A stretch of DNA of 9,428 nt from Gammaproteobacteria bacterium (lineage in GTDB: Bacteria > Pseudomonadota > Gammaproteobacteria > Steroidobacterales > Steroidobacteraceae), in the NCBI GenBank assembly GCA_027451085.1, contig DAIDKA010000118.1:1-9428 (forward strand), written 5' to 3'. The notes beneath the pieces were generated by a model. The model did no database searches and had not been told where the DNA came from. It was given only the letters and a program-made list of their open reading frames with translations. Made by a program: the position numbers and the translations under genes. Below are positions 1 to 6,677 of the stretch, one piece after another. Each line of letters opens with the position of its first letter. Position 1 is the stretch's first letter.

Positions 1-1263
1 CCCTCCAAGGCACTGCTGCACGCCGCCAAGGTGATCGAAGAAGCTGAAGACATGGCCGCGCACGGCATCACCTTCGGCAAGCCGCAGATCGACCTGGCCA
101 AGCTGCGGGAGTGGAAGAGCAGTGTCGTCAAGCGCCTGACCAGCGGCCTGTCGATGCTGGCCAAGCAGCGCAAGGTCGAGACCGTCTACGGCACGGGCCG
201 GCTGGTGAGCCCGAACGTCATCGAAGTGACCGGGACCAAGGGTACTGAACGCATCCGCTTTGAACAGATCATCATTGCCGCGGGCTCCGAGGCCGTGAAG
301 CTGCCAGGCTGGCCGCAAGACCCCCGGATCATCGACTCTACCGGCGCGCTGGAGTTGCCCACTGCCGCTGGTCGCATGCTGGTGGTCGGCGGTGGCATCA
401 TCGGCCTGGAGATGGCCTGCGTATATGACGCGCTGGGCACCAAGGTGAGCGTGGTCGAACTGACCCCGCAGCTCATGCCGGGCGCCGACCCCGACCTGGT
501 AAAGCCGCTGGAGAAGCGCCTGCGTGCCCGGTACGACGCCATCATGCTGGGCGTGAAGGTCACGGGCGTTACGGCCACCAAGGACGGCATCAAGGTGAGC
601 TTCGCGGGCGACAAGGCCCCCGAGCCGCAGGTATATGACCAGGTGCTGGTGGCCGTGGGCCGCAAGCCCAATGGCGCCCTGATCGGCGCGGACAAGGCCG
701 GTGTCAGCGTGAACGAGCGCGGCTTCATCCCGGTGGACAAGCAGCAGCGCACCAATGTGCCGCACATTTTTGCCATCGGCGACATCGTCGGCCAGCCCAT
801 GCTGGCGCACAAGGCGACGCACGAAGCGAAGGTCGCGGCCGAAGTGGCCGCGGGCCACAAGAGCGCCTTCGATGCGCGGGTCATTCCGTCGGTGGCCTAC
901 ACCGATCCGGAAGTGGCCTGGGTGGGGCTTACGGAAACCGAGGCCAAGGCCAGGGGTATTGCCTTCGAGAAGGGCATGTTCCCGTGGGCGGCCAGCGGCC
1001 GTTCATTGTCGTTGGGGCGTGACGACGGCTTCACCAAGCTGCTGTTCGATCCGACCACGCATCGCGTGCTGGGTGGCGGCATCGTGGGGCCGAACGCGGG
1101 CGATCTGATCGCAGAGGTGGCTGTGGCCATCGAGATGGGCGCGGATGCCACCGACATCAGCCTGACGGTGCACCCGCATCCGACGCTGTCCGAGACGGTT
1201 GCATTCGCAGCCGAGGCATACGACGGCACGCTCACAGACCTGTACATGCCGAAGAAGAAGTAG
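1..1263 (+). CDS. lpdA: Dihydrolipoyl dehydrogenase (E3), 5'-truncated by the window edge
   Basis: FAD-dependent E3 subunit that reoxidises dihydrolipoyl groups of 2-oxoacid dehydrogenase complexes, passing electrons to NAD+ in the cytoplasm. The frame is open from base 1 and begins PSKALLHAAK, the residues just after the redox-active CxxxxC disulfide of the family, so the true start and both redox cysteines lie upstream; the GTG at base 31 is internal. The 420 visible residues hold the NAD-binding glycine motif VVGGGIIGLEMA (about residues 128-139 of the fragment), the second FAD motif FAIGDIVG (bases about 770-793), and the C-terminal dimer-interface motif HPHPTLSE with the catalytic His/Glu pair (about 393 and 398). 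It ends MPKKK-TAG. A normal E3 is about 475 residues, so roughly 50 are missing. An additional N-terminal lipoyl domain, found in some proteobacterial PDH-linked E3 proteins, cannot be excluded. It was probably the last gene of a PDH operon; its partners are outside the window. Confidence 0.96.
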   Translation, partial: PSKALLHAAKVIEEAEDMAAHGITFGKPQIDLAKLREWKSSVVKRLTSGLSMLAKQRKVETVYGTGRLVSPNVIEVTGTKGTERIRFEQIIIAAGSEAVKLPGWPQDPRIIDSTGALELPTAAGRMLVVGGGIIGLEMACVYDALGTKVSVVELTPQLMPGADPDLVKPLEKRLRARYDAIMLGVKVTGVTATKDGIKVSFAGDKAPEPQVYDQVLVAVGRKPNGALIGADKAGVSVNERGFIPVDKQQRTNVPHIFAIGDIVGQPMLAHKATHEAKVAAEVAAGHKSAFDARVIPSVAYTDPEVAWVGLTETEAKARGIAFEKGMFPWAASGRSLSLGRDDGFTKLLFDPTTHRVLGGGIVGPNAGDLIAEVAVAIEMGADATDISLTVHPHPTLSETVAFAAEAYDGTLTDLYMPKKK

Positions 1264-1301
1264 GGTTCGGCGCAAGCCGTCCATATAGTCCCACTGAAGG
1301 C

Positions 1302-1322
1302 GGGGCCGTGAGGCCCCCTTTT
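1302..1322 (+). terminator. Intrinsic terminator of lpdA
   Basis: A perfect 6-bp GC stem (GGGGCC at 1302-1307, GGCCCC at 1312-1317) encloses a GTGA tetraloop and is followed by C and TTTT (1319-1322). It lies 39 bases after the lpdA stop and abuts the stop codon of the convergent DUF1841 gene. The T-run is only on the plus-strand side, so it should mainly end lpdA transcription; for the opposing operon the same hairpin lacks a U tract. Confidence 0.85.
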
Positions 1323-1762
1323 CATTTTCCCGCCAGCTGCAGGATCTTCTCCAGGTAGGCCTGCTCATCGGGCAGCCGGCCCAGGCGCTGCGCTTCCCAC
1401 AATGTCTCGGCCAGCGGCTCCAGCATGGTGTGTTCTGCTTCATGAGCGCTGCCGAAGCGCCGGGTCAGGCGCGCGTGCGCGGCGGCGATTCCGCTGGGGC
1501 GGTTGGTGGCGACCTGTTCGCGGATGGCGAGGTGCAGTCCCAGGTGCAGGAAGGGATTTTCACGGCCGCCCTCGGGTGTGAAGTCGGTCTGCAGGGCCTG
1601 CTGTCCGGTTTCCAGCCAACCGACGTATTCGGCGTGCTCGGCAATCACGGCGGCAAGCTGTCCTTCCAGCGGCGTCAGGGGCTCCTGTGCGCGATACTTG
1701 CGCCAGGCGGACCAGTACATCTGGCGCAGCTGATCACGGTTCTGGTCGGCGAAAAAGGGCAT
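1322..1762 (-). CDS. DUF1841 family protein
   Basis: A 146-residue soluble protein of the proteobacterial DUF1841 family, for which I know no established function. Recognisable family blocks are the N-terminal helix with WSAWRKYR (about 17-24), LTPLEGQLAAVIAEHAEY (29-46), NPFLHLGLHLAIREQ (69-83), RPSGI (88-92) and HEAEHTMLEPLAETLWEAQR (107-126). It has no signal peptide or membrane segment and is probably mostly helical. H73/H77 and H107/H111 form two HxxxH patterns on predicted helices, which could bind metal, but this is inference. The ATG is preceded by GGAAA with 4-5 bases of spacing. It starts 8 bases after the nth stop, so it is almost certainly translated from the same mRNA as nth. Its stop touches the lpdA terminator. 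Confidence 0.9.
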   Translation of the reverse strand: MPFFADQNRDQLRQMYWSAWRKYRAQEPLTPLEGQLAAVIAEHAEYVGWLETGQQALQTDFTPEGGRENPFLHLGLHLAIREQVATNRPSGIAAAHARLTRRFGSAHEAEHTMLEPLAETLWEAQRLGRLPDEQAYLEKILQLAGK

Positions 1763-1770
1763 GTGTTTCC

Positions 1771-2514
1771 TCAGCGTGCGCCGGGCCCGCGCCGCGCGGT
1801 GACGGTGACCCTGGCAGGCCTTGCCTGCTTGGCCGGCGTCTTTGGCTCATGGTCGCACAGATCGCGGATCACGCACTCGGGGCATCGCGGCATGCGCGCC
1901 TGGCAGACGTAGCGGCCATGCAGCAGCAGCCAGTGATGCGCGTGGCGGCGGAACTCCCGGGGCGTGACGGCGTTGAGGACTTGCTCCACCTTCGCCGGCG
2001 TCTTGCCAGGGGCGAGACCCGTGCGGTTGCCCACCCGGAAGATATGTGTGTCGACCGCGATGGTCTCGTGGCCGAAGGCGATGTTCAACACCACGTTGGC
2101 GGTCTTGCGGCCCACGCCGGGCAGGGCTTCCAGGGCCTCACGGTCCCTCGGGACTTCTGCGCCATGCAGCTGCACCAGCTGCCGGCACAAGGCCACGAGA
2201 TTCGCGGCCTTCGCGTTGTACAGGCCGATGGTTTTGAGGTACGGCTTCACACCCTCGACGCCGAGGGCGGCGATCTGCGCAGGCGTATTCGCCGCGGGAA
2301 ACAGTCTGGCCGTGGCGCCGTTGACGCTCTTGTCCGTGGTGTGCGCGGACAGCATCACAGCCGTCAGCAGTTCGAAGGGCGTGGAGTAGTTCAGGTCGGA
2401 CTTCGGCGCCGGGTTGGCCGCGCGCAGCCGGCTGAAAATTGCGCGGCAGCGCTGAGGCGAAAGCAGTGAGCCGTCCGTGGCGCGGGTTTTGCGTGTGCCA
2501 GTCATGGTGATCAT
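1771..2514 (-). CDS. nth: Endonuclease III (bifunctional DNA glycosylase/AP lyase)
   Basis: Base excision repair enzyme that removes oxidised pyrimidines and cleaves the abasic site by beta-elimination. The helix-hairpin-helix LPGVGRKTA (131-139) carries the catalytic lysine K137. VDTHIFRVGNR (154-164) carries the catalytic aspartate D155. The C-terminal [4Fe-4S] ligands have the classic C-x6-C-x2-C-x5-C spacing (C204, C211, C214, C220). The protein is 247 residues against about 211 in E. coli, the extra being a short N-terminal extension and a basic, proline-rich tail after the cluster. H58 sits where E. coli has Q41 in LSAQATD. The ATG overlaps the rnfB stop as ATGA; an ATG three codons downstream is a possible alternative start. 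Neither has a Shine-Dalgarno sequence, which favours translational coupling to rnfB. Confidence 0.96.
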   Translation of the reverse strand: MITMTGTRKTRATDGSLLSPQRCRAIFSRLRAANPAPKSDLNYSTPFELLTAVMLSAHTTDKSVNGATARLFPAANTPAQIAALGVEGVKPYLKTIGLYNAKAANLVALCRQLVQLHGAEVPRDREALEALPGVGRKTANVVLNIAFGHETIAVDTHIFRVGNRTGLAPGKTPAKVEQVLNAVTPREFRRHAHHWLLLHGRYVCQARMPRCPECVIRDLCDHEPKTPAKQARPARVTVTARRGPGAR

Positions 2515-3053
2515 TGAACGGCGGGTGGACGGGCGGCGAGTTTACGCGCGGCGATCAGTACTTCGCGCTCCTGCCTGCGCCGCTGCAGGCGCGCAGTGCG
2601 GGCCTCGAACCGGGCGCGGTTTTCATCGGGGCCTGGGGGAGTCACATCCAGTGAAGCGGCCGGCACCAGGCTGATGCAGTCCACCGGGCAGGGGGCGATG
2701 CACAGCTCGCAGCCATTGCAGTGCGAACTGATGACGGTATGCAGGTGCTGGCGCAGGCCGACGATGGCATCGACGGGACAGGGGAGGCACTTGGCGCAAC
2801 CGATGCAGGTGACGGGATCGATGACAGCCACCATGGCGGGTGTCTCGACACCGTTCTGCGGATTGAGCGGCAGGACCGCGCGGCCGGTCAGCCGGGCAAG
2901 GGCTTCGATACCCGCAGCACCGCCCGGTGGGCACTGATTGATCTCGGCAACGCCTGCGGCGATCGCCTCAGCATAGGGGCGGCAGCCCGGGTAGCCGCAG
3001 CGCGTGCACTGCGTCTGCGGCAGCAGGGCGTCGATGTCGTCTGCGGAGGTCAT
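2511..3053 (-). CDS. rnfB: RnfB-like ferredoxin protein, orphan, without membrane anchor
   Basis: An iron-sulfur electron carrier homologous to subunit B of the Rnf/Rsx complex. The N-terminal Fe-S domain has C16-x2-C19-x4-C24-x16-C41 in the context QCTRCGYPGCRPYAEA. Two ferredoxin-type motifs follow: C83-x2-C86-x2-C89-x2-C92-P, and C112-x2-C115-x2-C118-x3-C122-P. The C-terminus (about 146-175) is a highly charged, probably helical tail. The 180-residue protein begins directly at MTSADDID and lacks the N-terminal membrane helix of E. coli RsxB, so it should be soluble. The first ferredoxin motif is one residue shorter than the usual CxxCxxCxxxCP (CLPCP where E. coli has CIQACP). No rnfA, C, D, G or E lies between metG and nth, where complete Rnf operons often sit, so it may serve another partner or Fe-S donation. 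It starts 37 bases after metG with only a weak GGCGGG ribosome site. Confidence 0.88.
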   Translation of the reverse strand: MTSADDIDALLPQTQCTRCGYPGCRPYAEAIAAGVAEINQCPPGGAAGIEALARLTGRAVLPLNPQNGVETPAMVAVIDPVTCIGCAKCLPCPVDAIVGLRQHLHTVISSHCNGCELCIAPCPVDCISLVPAASLDVTPPGPDENRARFEARTARLQRRRQEREVLIAARKLAARPPAVQ

Positions 3054-3090
3054 GGGGGCCCGCCGTGCGGTCGATGGGCTGCGGTGGAGA

Positions 3091-5184
3091 TCAGGTCACC
3101 CGCATGCCCGGGGTGGCGCCCGAGTCGGGAGACAGGAGGAACACCCCCGGATCGGCGGCCTTGTCACTGGCGGCCAGCACCATGCCTTCCGAGGTGCCGA
3201 AGCGCATCTTGCGTGGCGCCAGGTTGGCGGCGACCACCGTCAGCCGGCCGATCAGCGCCGCCGGGTCATAGGCGGACCTGATGCCGGAGAACACAGTGCG
3301 CGGGCTGGGTTCACCCAGGTCCAGCGTGAGCTTCAACAGTTTGTCGGAGCCTTCCACCGCCTGGGCATTCGTGATGCGCGCGATGCGCAGTTCCACCTTG
3401 GCGAAGTCGTCGATGGAAATGGTCACCGGAGCAGCAGGTGTGTCCACGGGTTTGTCCTTGGCGGTGTCGGCCGGGATTGGCACAGCGCAGGCGCCGGCAC
3501 TGTCGAACAACTGTGCCAGCTGCCTCGGGTCGGCGCGGGTCATGAGATGTTCGTAGCTGTTGATACGGTGGCCGGCGGGCAGTGGTGCGCCGAGATCCTG
3601 CCAGGTGAGCGCCGGCACGTTCAGGAACTTTTCCGCGCTCTGCGCCAGCGCCGGCACCACGGGTTTCAGCAACACGGTCAGCCAGCGGAAGGCGTTCAAC
3701 GCCACCGAGCACACCAGCTGCAGTTCGGCCTTGCGGCCCGTGTCCTTGGAAATGTCCCACGGCGCCCTGTCGGCGACGTAGCGGTTGGCGATGTCCGCCA
3801 GCGCCATGGTCTGGCGCAGGGCGGCGCCGGTGTCACGTGCTTCGTAGGCCTGACGGATGGCGGCGGTATCGGTGAAAGCCTTGAGCAGTGCCTGGCCTGC
3901 GGCGTCGGCCCGGGCAACGTCCGCGAGTTCGCCGCCGAACTGACGGGTGATGAAGTTGGCGCAGCGGCTGGCGATGTTGACGTACTTGCCCACCAGGTCG
4001 CTGTTGACTCGCGCGGTGAAGTCGTCGGGGTTGAAATCGACGTCCTCGACGTTGCTGTTGAGCTTGGCGGCAATGTAGTAGCGCAGCCATTCCGCATTCA
4101 TGCCGATGGAGAGGTAGCGCAGAGGGTCGATCCCGGTGCCGCGGGATTTGGACATCTTCGAGCCCAGCACCGTCAGGAAGCCGTGCACATGGATGTTGTC
4201 CGGCACCTTGTACGGGAGGCCGGCGAATTTCAGCATGGCCGGCCAGAACAGGGTGTGAAAGTAGATGATGTCCTTGCCGATAAAGTGCACCTGTTCGGTG
4301 TCCTTTGCCTGCAGGAACTCCTCGAAGCCGCGCGTCTCACCGTTGGCGCGCGCCTTGCCGCTGTCGAAGTAGTGCTTGAGCGAGGCCAGGTAACCCACCG
4401 GGGCATCCAGCCACACATAGAAGAACTTGCCGGGCTGGTCGGGGATGGGAATGCCGAAGTAGGGCGCATCGCGGGAGATGTCCCAGTCACCCAGTTTGTC
4501 GTCGCCGGTGCCGGTGAGCCATTCGCCGGCCTTGTTGGCGACGGCGGGCTGCAGGTGCCCCGGAGCGTTGAGCCAGCCCCTGAGAAATTCCACGCAACGC
4601 GGGTCCGACAGCCTGAAGAAAAGGTGATCCGAGGACCTGAGCACCGGGGTCACGCCCGAGAGCGTGGACTTGGGGTCGATGAGCTCGGTGGGGGAGTTGA
4701 CCGTGCTGCAGGACTCGCAGGCGTCGGCGTACTGGTCCTTGGCGTGGCAGTGCGGGCACTCGCCCTTGATGTAGCGGTCAGCCAGGAACATGTTCTTCAC
4801 CGGGTCGTAGAACTGTTCCACCGGCTTGCTGTAGATCAGGCCCGCAACCTTGAGGCGCCGGTAGATGTCCTGCGACAGCAGGGTGTTTTCCGGCGAATCT
4901 GTCGAGTGCCAGTGGTCGAAGCTGACGTGAAAGCCGTCGAGGTACTGGGGCCGGCCCGCGGCAATGCGGCGCACCAGTTCCTGCGGGGTGATGCCTTCGG
5001 CTTCAGCCTTGAGCATGATGGGCGCCCCATGCGCGTCATCCGCGCCGACGAAGTGCACCTGTGAACCCAGCATGCGCTGGAACCGCACCCAGATGTCCAC
5101 CTGGATGTATTCCATGATGTGCCCGATATGCAGCGGGCCGTTGGCGTAGGGCAGCGCGGAGGTGACAAAGAGTTTACGAGACAT
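3091..5184 (-). CDS. metG: Methionyl-tRNA synthetase
   Basis: Class I aminoacyl-tRNA synthetase charging tRNA-Met in the cytoplasm. PYANGPLHIGH contains the HIGH signature at 19-22, and GSKMSKSRGT the KMSKS loop at 343-347. The zinc knuckle in the connective peptide has C143-x2-C146-x9-C156-x2-C159. A helical anticodon-binding domain covers about 390-545. From about 590 to 697 is an EMAP-II/Trbp111-type OB-fold domain (ISIDDFAKVELRIARI near its start, ending GMRVT) for tRNA binding and dimerisation, as in the long E. coli-type enzyme. A low-complexity linker rich in Ala, Pro and Asp (about 565-588) joins it to the core. The ATG is the only plausible start, as the next in-frame Met is inside the HIGH region. 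It has no properly spaced Shine-Dalgarno sequence: GAAGGG touches the ATG, and TAAAAT stands exactly six bases upstream. First gene of the metG-rnfB-nth-DUF1841 set. Confidence 0.98.
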   Translation of the reverse strand: MSRKLFVTSALPYANGPLHIGHIMEYIQVDIWVRFQRMLGSQVHFVGADDAHGAPIMLKAEAEGITPQELVRRIAAGRPQYLDGFHVSFDHWHSTDSPENTLLSQDIYRRLKVAGLIYSKPVEQFYDPVKNMFLADRYIKGECPHCHAKDQYADACESCSTVNSPTELIDPKSTLSGVTPVLRSSDHLFFRLSDPRCVEFLRGWLNAPGHLQPAVANKAGEWLTGTGDDKLGDWDISRDAPYFGIPIPDQPGKFFYVWLDAPVGYLASLKHYFDSGKARANGETRGFEEFLQAKDTEQVHFIGKDIIYFHTLFWPAMLKFAGLPYKVPDNIHVHGFLTVLGSKMSKSRGTGIDPLRYLSIGMNAEWLRYYIAAKLNSNVEDVDFNPDDFTARVNSDLVGKYVNIASRCANFITRQFGGELADVARADAAGQALLKAFTDTAAIRQAYEARDTGAALRQTMALADIANRYVADRAPWDISKDTGRKAELQLVCSVALNAFRWLTVLLKPVVPALAQSAEKFLNVPALTWQDLGAPLPAGHRINSYEHLMTRADPRQLAQLFDSAGACAVPIPADTAKDKPVDTPAAPVTISIDDFAKVELRIARITNAQAVEGSDKLLKLTLDLGEPSPRTVFSGIRSAYDPAALIGRLTVVAANLAPRKMRFGTSEGMVLAASDKAADPGVFLLSPDSGATPGMRVT

Positions 5185-5190
5185 CCCTTC

Positions 5191-5196
5191 ATTTTA
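5191..5196 (-). promoter_or_regulatory. Possible -10 box of metG, leaderless arrangement
   Basis: On the minus strand TAAAAT (5 of 6 matches to TATAAT) is followed by six bases and then the metG ATG, so transcription would be expected to begin at or next to the A of the start codon. I see no good -35 hexamer 16-18 bases further upstream. The GAAGGG between box and ATG is too close to the start to be a normal ribosome binding site. Confidence 0.4.
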
Positions 5197-5226
5197 ACCC
5201 ATAGGCGGGCGCGAGGAGCGGCCGTC

Positions 5227-5262
5227 GGGATGCCCTGGGGCGCATTTTCAGGCAGGCGTCCC
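5227..5262. promoter_or_regulatory. Inverted repeat between divergent metG and lysR
   Basis: GGGATGCC (5227-5234) and GGCGTCCC (5255-5262) form 8-bp arms with one G-T pair; inside them CCTG (5234-5237) and CAGG (5249-5252) offer further pairing in an alternative register. This is the main dyad in the 155-base divergent intergenic region. It could be an autoregulatory operator for the LysR protein or only a hairpin. No experimental motif is known to me that matches it. Confidence 0.25.
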
Positions 5263-5327
5263 TTCGCGGCGGCGGCTTCGACGCGGCCCCTGATTGCGGG
5301 CCGGGCGATGCCGCAGCGGCGTTCAGC

Positions 5328-5333
5328 TACACT
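5328..5333 (+). promoter_or_regulatory. Possible -10 box of the lysR gene, leaderless arrangement
   Basis: TACACT (4 of 6 matches to TATAAT, fitting TAnnnT) ends six bases before the GTG at 5340. There is no Shine-Dalgarno sequence before this GTG, so a leaderless transcript would explain the start. No convincing -35 hexamer is visible at normal distance. Confidence 0.35.
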
Positions 5334-5339
5334 GCTGCC

Positions 5340-6272
5340 GTGAAACCCCCCATTCGTTACCGCTCCATCCTGTACTTCGACGCCGTGCGACGTTACGGCT
5401 CGATCCGGGAGGCCGCCCGCCGGCTCGAGGTGGCCGCATCGGCGATCAACCGGCAGCTGCTCCAGTTCGAGAAGGACGTCGGCATTCCATTGTTCGAGCG
5501 CTTCGCCAGCGGCATGAAGCTGACTGCCGCCGGGGAGGTTTTCGCGCGTCATGTCATCACCGTGTTGCAGGACGCGAAGCGGGCGACGGATGAGTTGGAC
5601 GCGTTGCGCGGCCTGCGCCGGGGGGAGTTGAGTGTCGTGGCGGTGGAGTCGCTCAGCGCCACCGTGCTGCCTTCGCTGCTCGCGGCCATGATCCACCGCT
5701 ATCCCGGGGTGAAGCTGATCGTCAAGACCATCGGCTCGAACCTGATCCCTGACATCGTGGCCGACGGCACCGCAGACGTCGGGCTGGCGTTTTCCCTCGG
5801 GCATCATCCGGAATTGCAGCAGATGGGGCTGGCGCGTTTTCGGCTGGGTGCGGTCATGCAGCCTGATCATCCTCTGGCCCGGGAGAAACAGCTGTCATTT
5901 TCGGACTGTGCAGTGCACCCGGTGATACTGCCTGCGCCGGACCTGTCCATCCACACGGTGCTGGCGCCTCACCTGGCGCGTTTCGCGGGCAAAATGACTG
6001 TGGTGGCCGAGGCCGGTTCCGTGGAACTGATGAAGAACCTGACTTTGAAGCTGCCGGCCATTTCCTTCCAGACCCGTCTCGGGCTGGAACGTGAGCTCCT
6101 TGCCCGCAAACTGGTGCATGTACCGCTGCAGGCCACGGGGCCGGTGACCACGGAGCTGGGGATCTACGTGCGCCGTGGCCGTACTTTCCCACCGACGCTG
6201 GATGCCTTCATCGCACTGGTGCTGGAGCAGCTGAGTTCGCTCGAGAAGTCCGCACGCAGCCGTACGTCATGA
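5340..6272 (+). CDS. LysR-type transcriptional regulator
   Basis: A 310-residue protein of standard LysR length. The N-terminal winged helix-turn-helix spans about 6-65: GSIREAARRLEVAASAINRQ (20-39) holds the recognition region and GIPLFERF (48-55) the wing. A linker helix (about 66-92) leads to a periplasmic-binding-protein-like effector domain (about 95-300). The AASAINRQL variant of the usual SQPAVSRQ marks a distinct LysR subgroup. The GTG start is chosen because the DNA-binding domain begins within six residues of it and no upstream ribosome site exists. It is divergent from metG and co-directional with the purine permease about 400 bases downstream, so that permease is its most likely target, with autoregulation probable. 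The inducer cannot be read from the sequence; a purine or purine breakdown product is a guess from context. Confidence 0.95.
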   Translation: MKPPIRYRSILYFDAVRRYGSIREAARRLEVAASAINRQLLQFEKDVGIPLFERFASGMKLTAAGEVFARHVITVLQDAKRATDELDALRGLRRGELSVVAVESLSATVLPSLLAAMIHRYPGVKLIVKTIGSNLIPDIVADGTADVGLAFSLGHHPELQQMGLARFRLGAVMQPDHPLAREKQLSFSDCAVHPVILPAPDLSIHTVLAPHLARFAGKMTVVAEAGSVELMKNLTLKLPAISFQTRLGLERELLARKLVHVPLQATGPVTTELGIYVRRGRTFPPTLDAFIALVLEQLSSLEKSARSRTS

Positions 6273-6677
6273 AAGCCACCCACTAGAGGCGCCAAGGCCG
6301 GGTTGACGGATCCGGATGGCAACCTGCCGCGCATCTATTGCGGGCAAGGCGCTCAAAAGCGGGGCATGCCGTTCACGCATGGTGCGGCGGCGGGGCGGCG
6401 GGCGCAATGCCGGAGGGCAAGCGTCCCCGGGTTTCACACGCTGCGAGATCGATGTCCGCCAGCCTGCAGCGCGGATCGCGGCACGCCTGGGCCGGAAATC
6501 CTCGACTGCGCGGGGCCGCGGCCGGCATGGCGGTCGCCTGTGCCTGGTGCGGTCAGGCGGTGATCGAGGTCCGGTGTTTCCGTGAGCATGTCTTTTGCAT
6601 CGGTTTGCCGCAGGCAGGCGGCGGCCGGGCGGGCGGCGCTTCTGCCTGCATTCTCAGGGACAGGACAGGAGCTGATG
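6273..6677 (+). other. Long non-coding leader between lysR and the permease
   Basis: About 400 GC-rich bases with no recognisable gene. Several frames stay open, as expected by chance at this composition, but their translations are rich in Arg, Gly and Ala and match no family I know. Visible elements are TTGACG (6303-6308, 5 of 6 to a -35 box but with no good -10 partner), a TTGC-GG-GCAA dyad (6338-6347), the palindrome GGCCGCGGCC (6514-6523), and a hairpin just before the permease ribosome site (separate entry). I see no intrinsic terminator after lysR, so read-through into the permease is possible. Confidence 0.5.
6610..6671 (+). promoter_or_regulatory. Candidate structured 5' leader with two competing helices before the permease start
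   Basis: GCAGGCAG (6610-6617) is perfectly complementary to CTGCCTGC (6642-6649), giving an 8-bp stem over a 24-base GC-rich loop. CTGCCTG (6642-6648) can instead pair with CAGG-A-CAG (6661-6668), seven pairs with one bulged A, and this covers the first two bases of the permease Shine-Dalgarno AGGAG (6667-6671). The two helices exclude each other, as in translation-controlling leaders. NCS2 purine transporters in proteobacteria can carry xanthine (NMT1) riboswitches, but I did not recognise the conserved NMT1 sequence here. The element may be accidental in such GC-rich DNA. Confidence 0.3.

Noticed and set aside
1687..2469. A 260-codon plus-strand frame opposite nth
   Set aside because: It mirrors nth, whose catalytic and cluster residues are all present; the composition is that of a shadow frame.
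3004..5064. A 686-codon open frame on the plus strand opposite metG
   Set aside because: It is exactly antisense to a metG with every family motif. Its translation is rich in Gly, Val, Arg and His without domain features, as usual for the complement of GC-rich genes.
4836..5870. A minus-strand frame running from metG through the divergent gap into lysR
   Set aside because: It is out of frame with metG and antisense to lysR, with no ribosome site and no domain; chance openness in GC-rich DNA.
6582..6677. A 5' extension of the permease from ATG 6582
   Set aside because: It has no ribosome site, it would place the 6610-6649 hairpin inside coding sequence, and the additional residues are unlike NCS2 N-termini; AGGAG before 6678 fits better.
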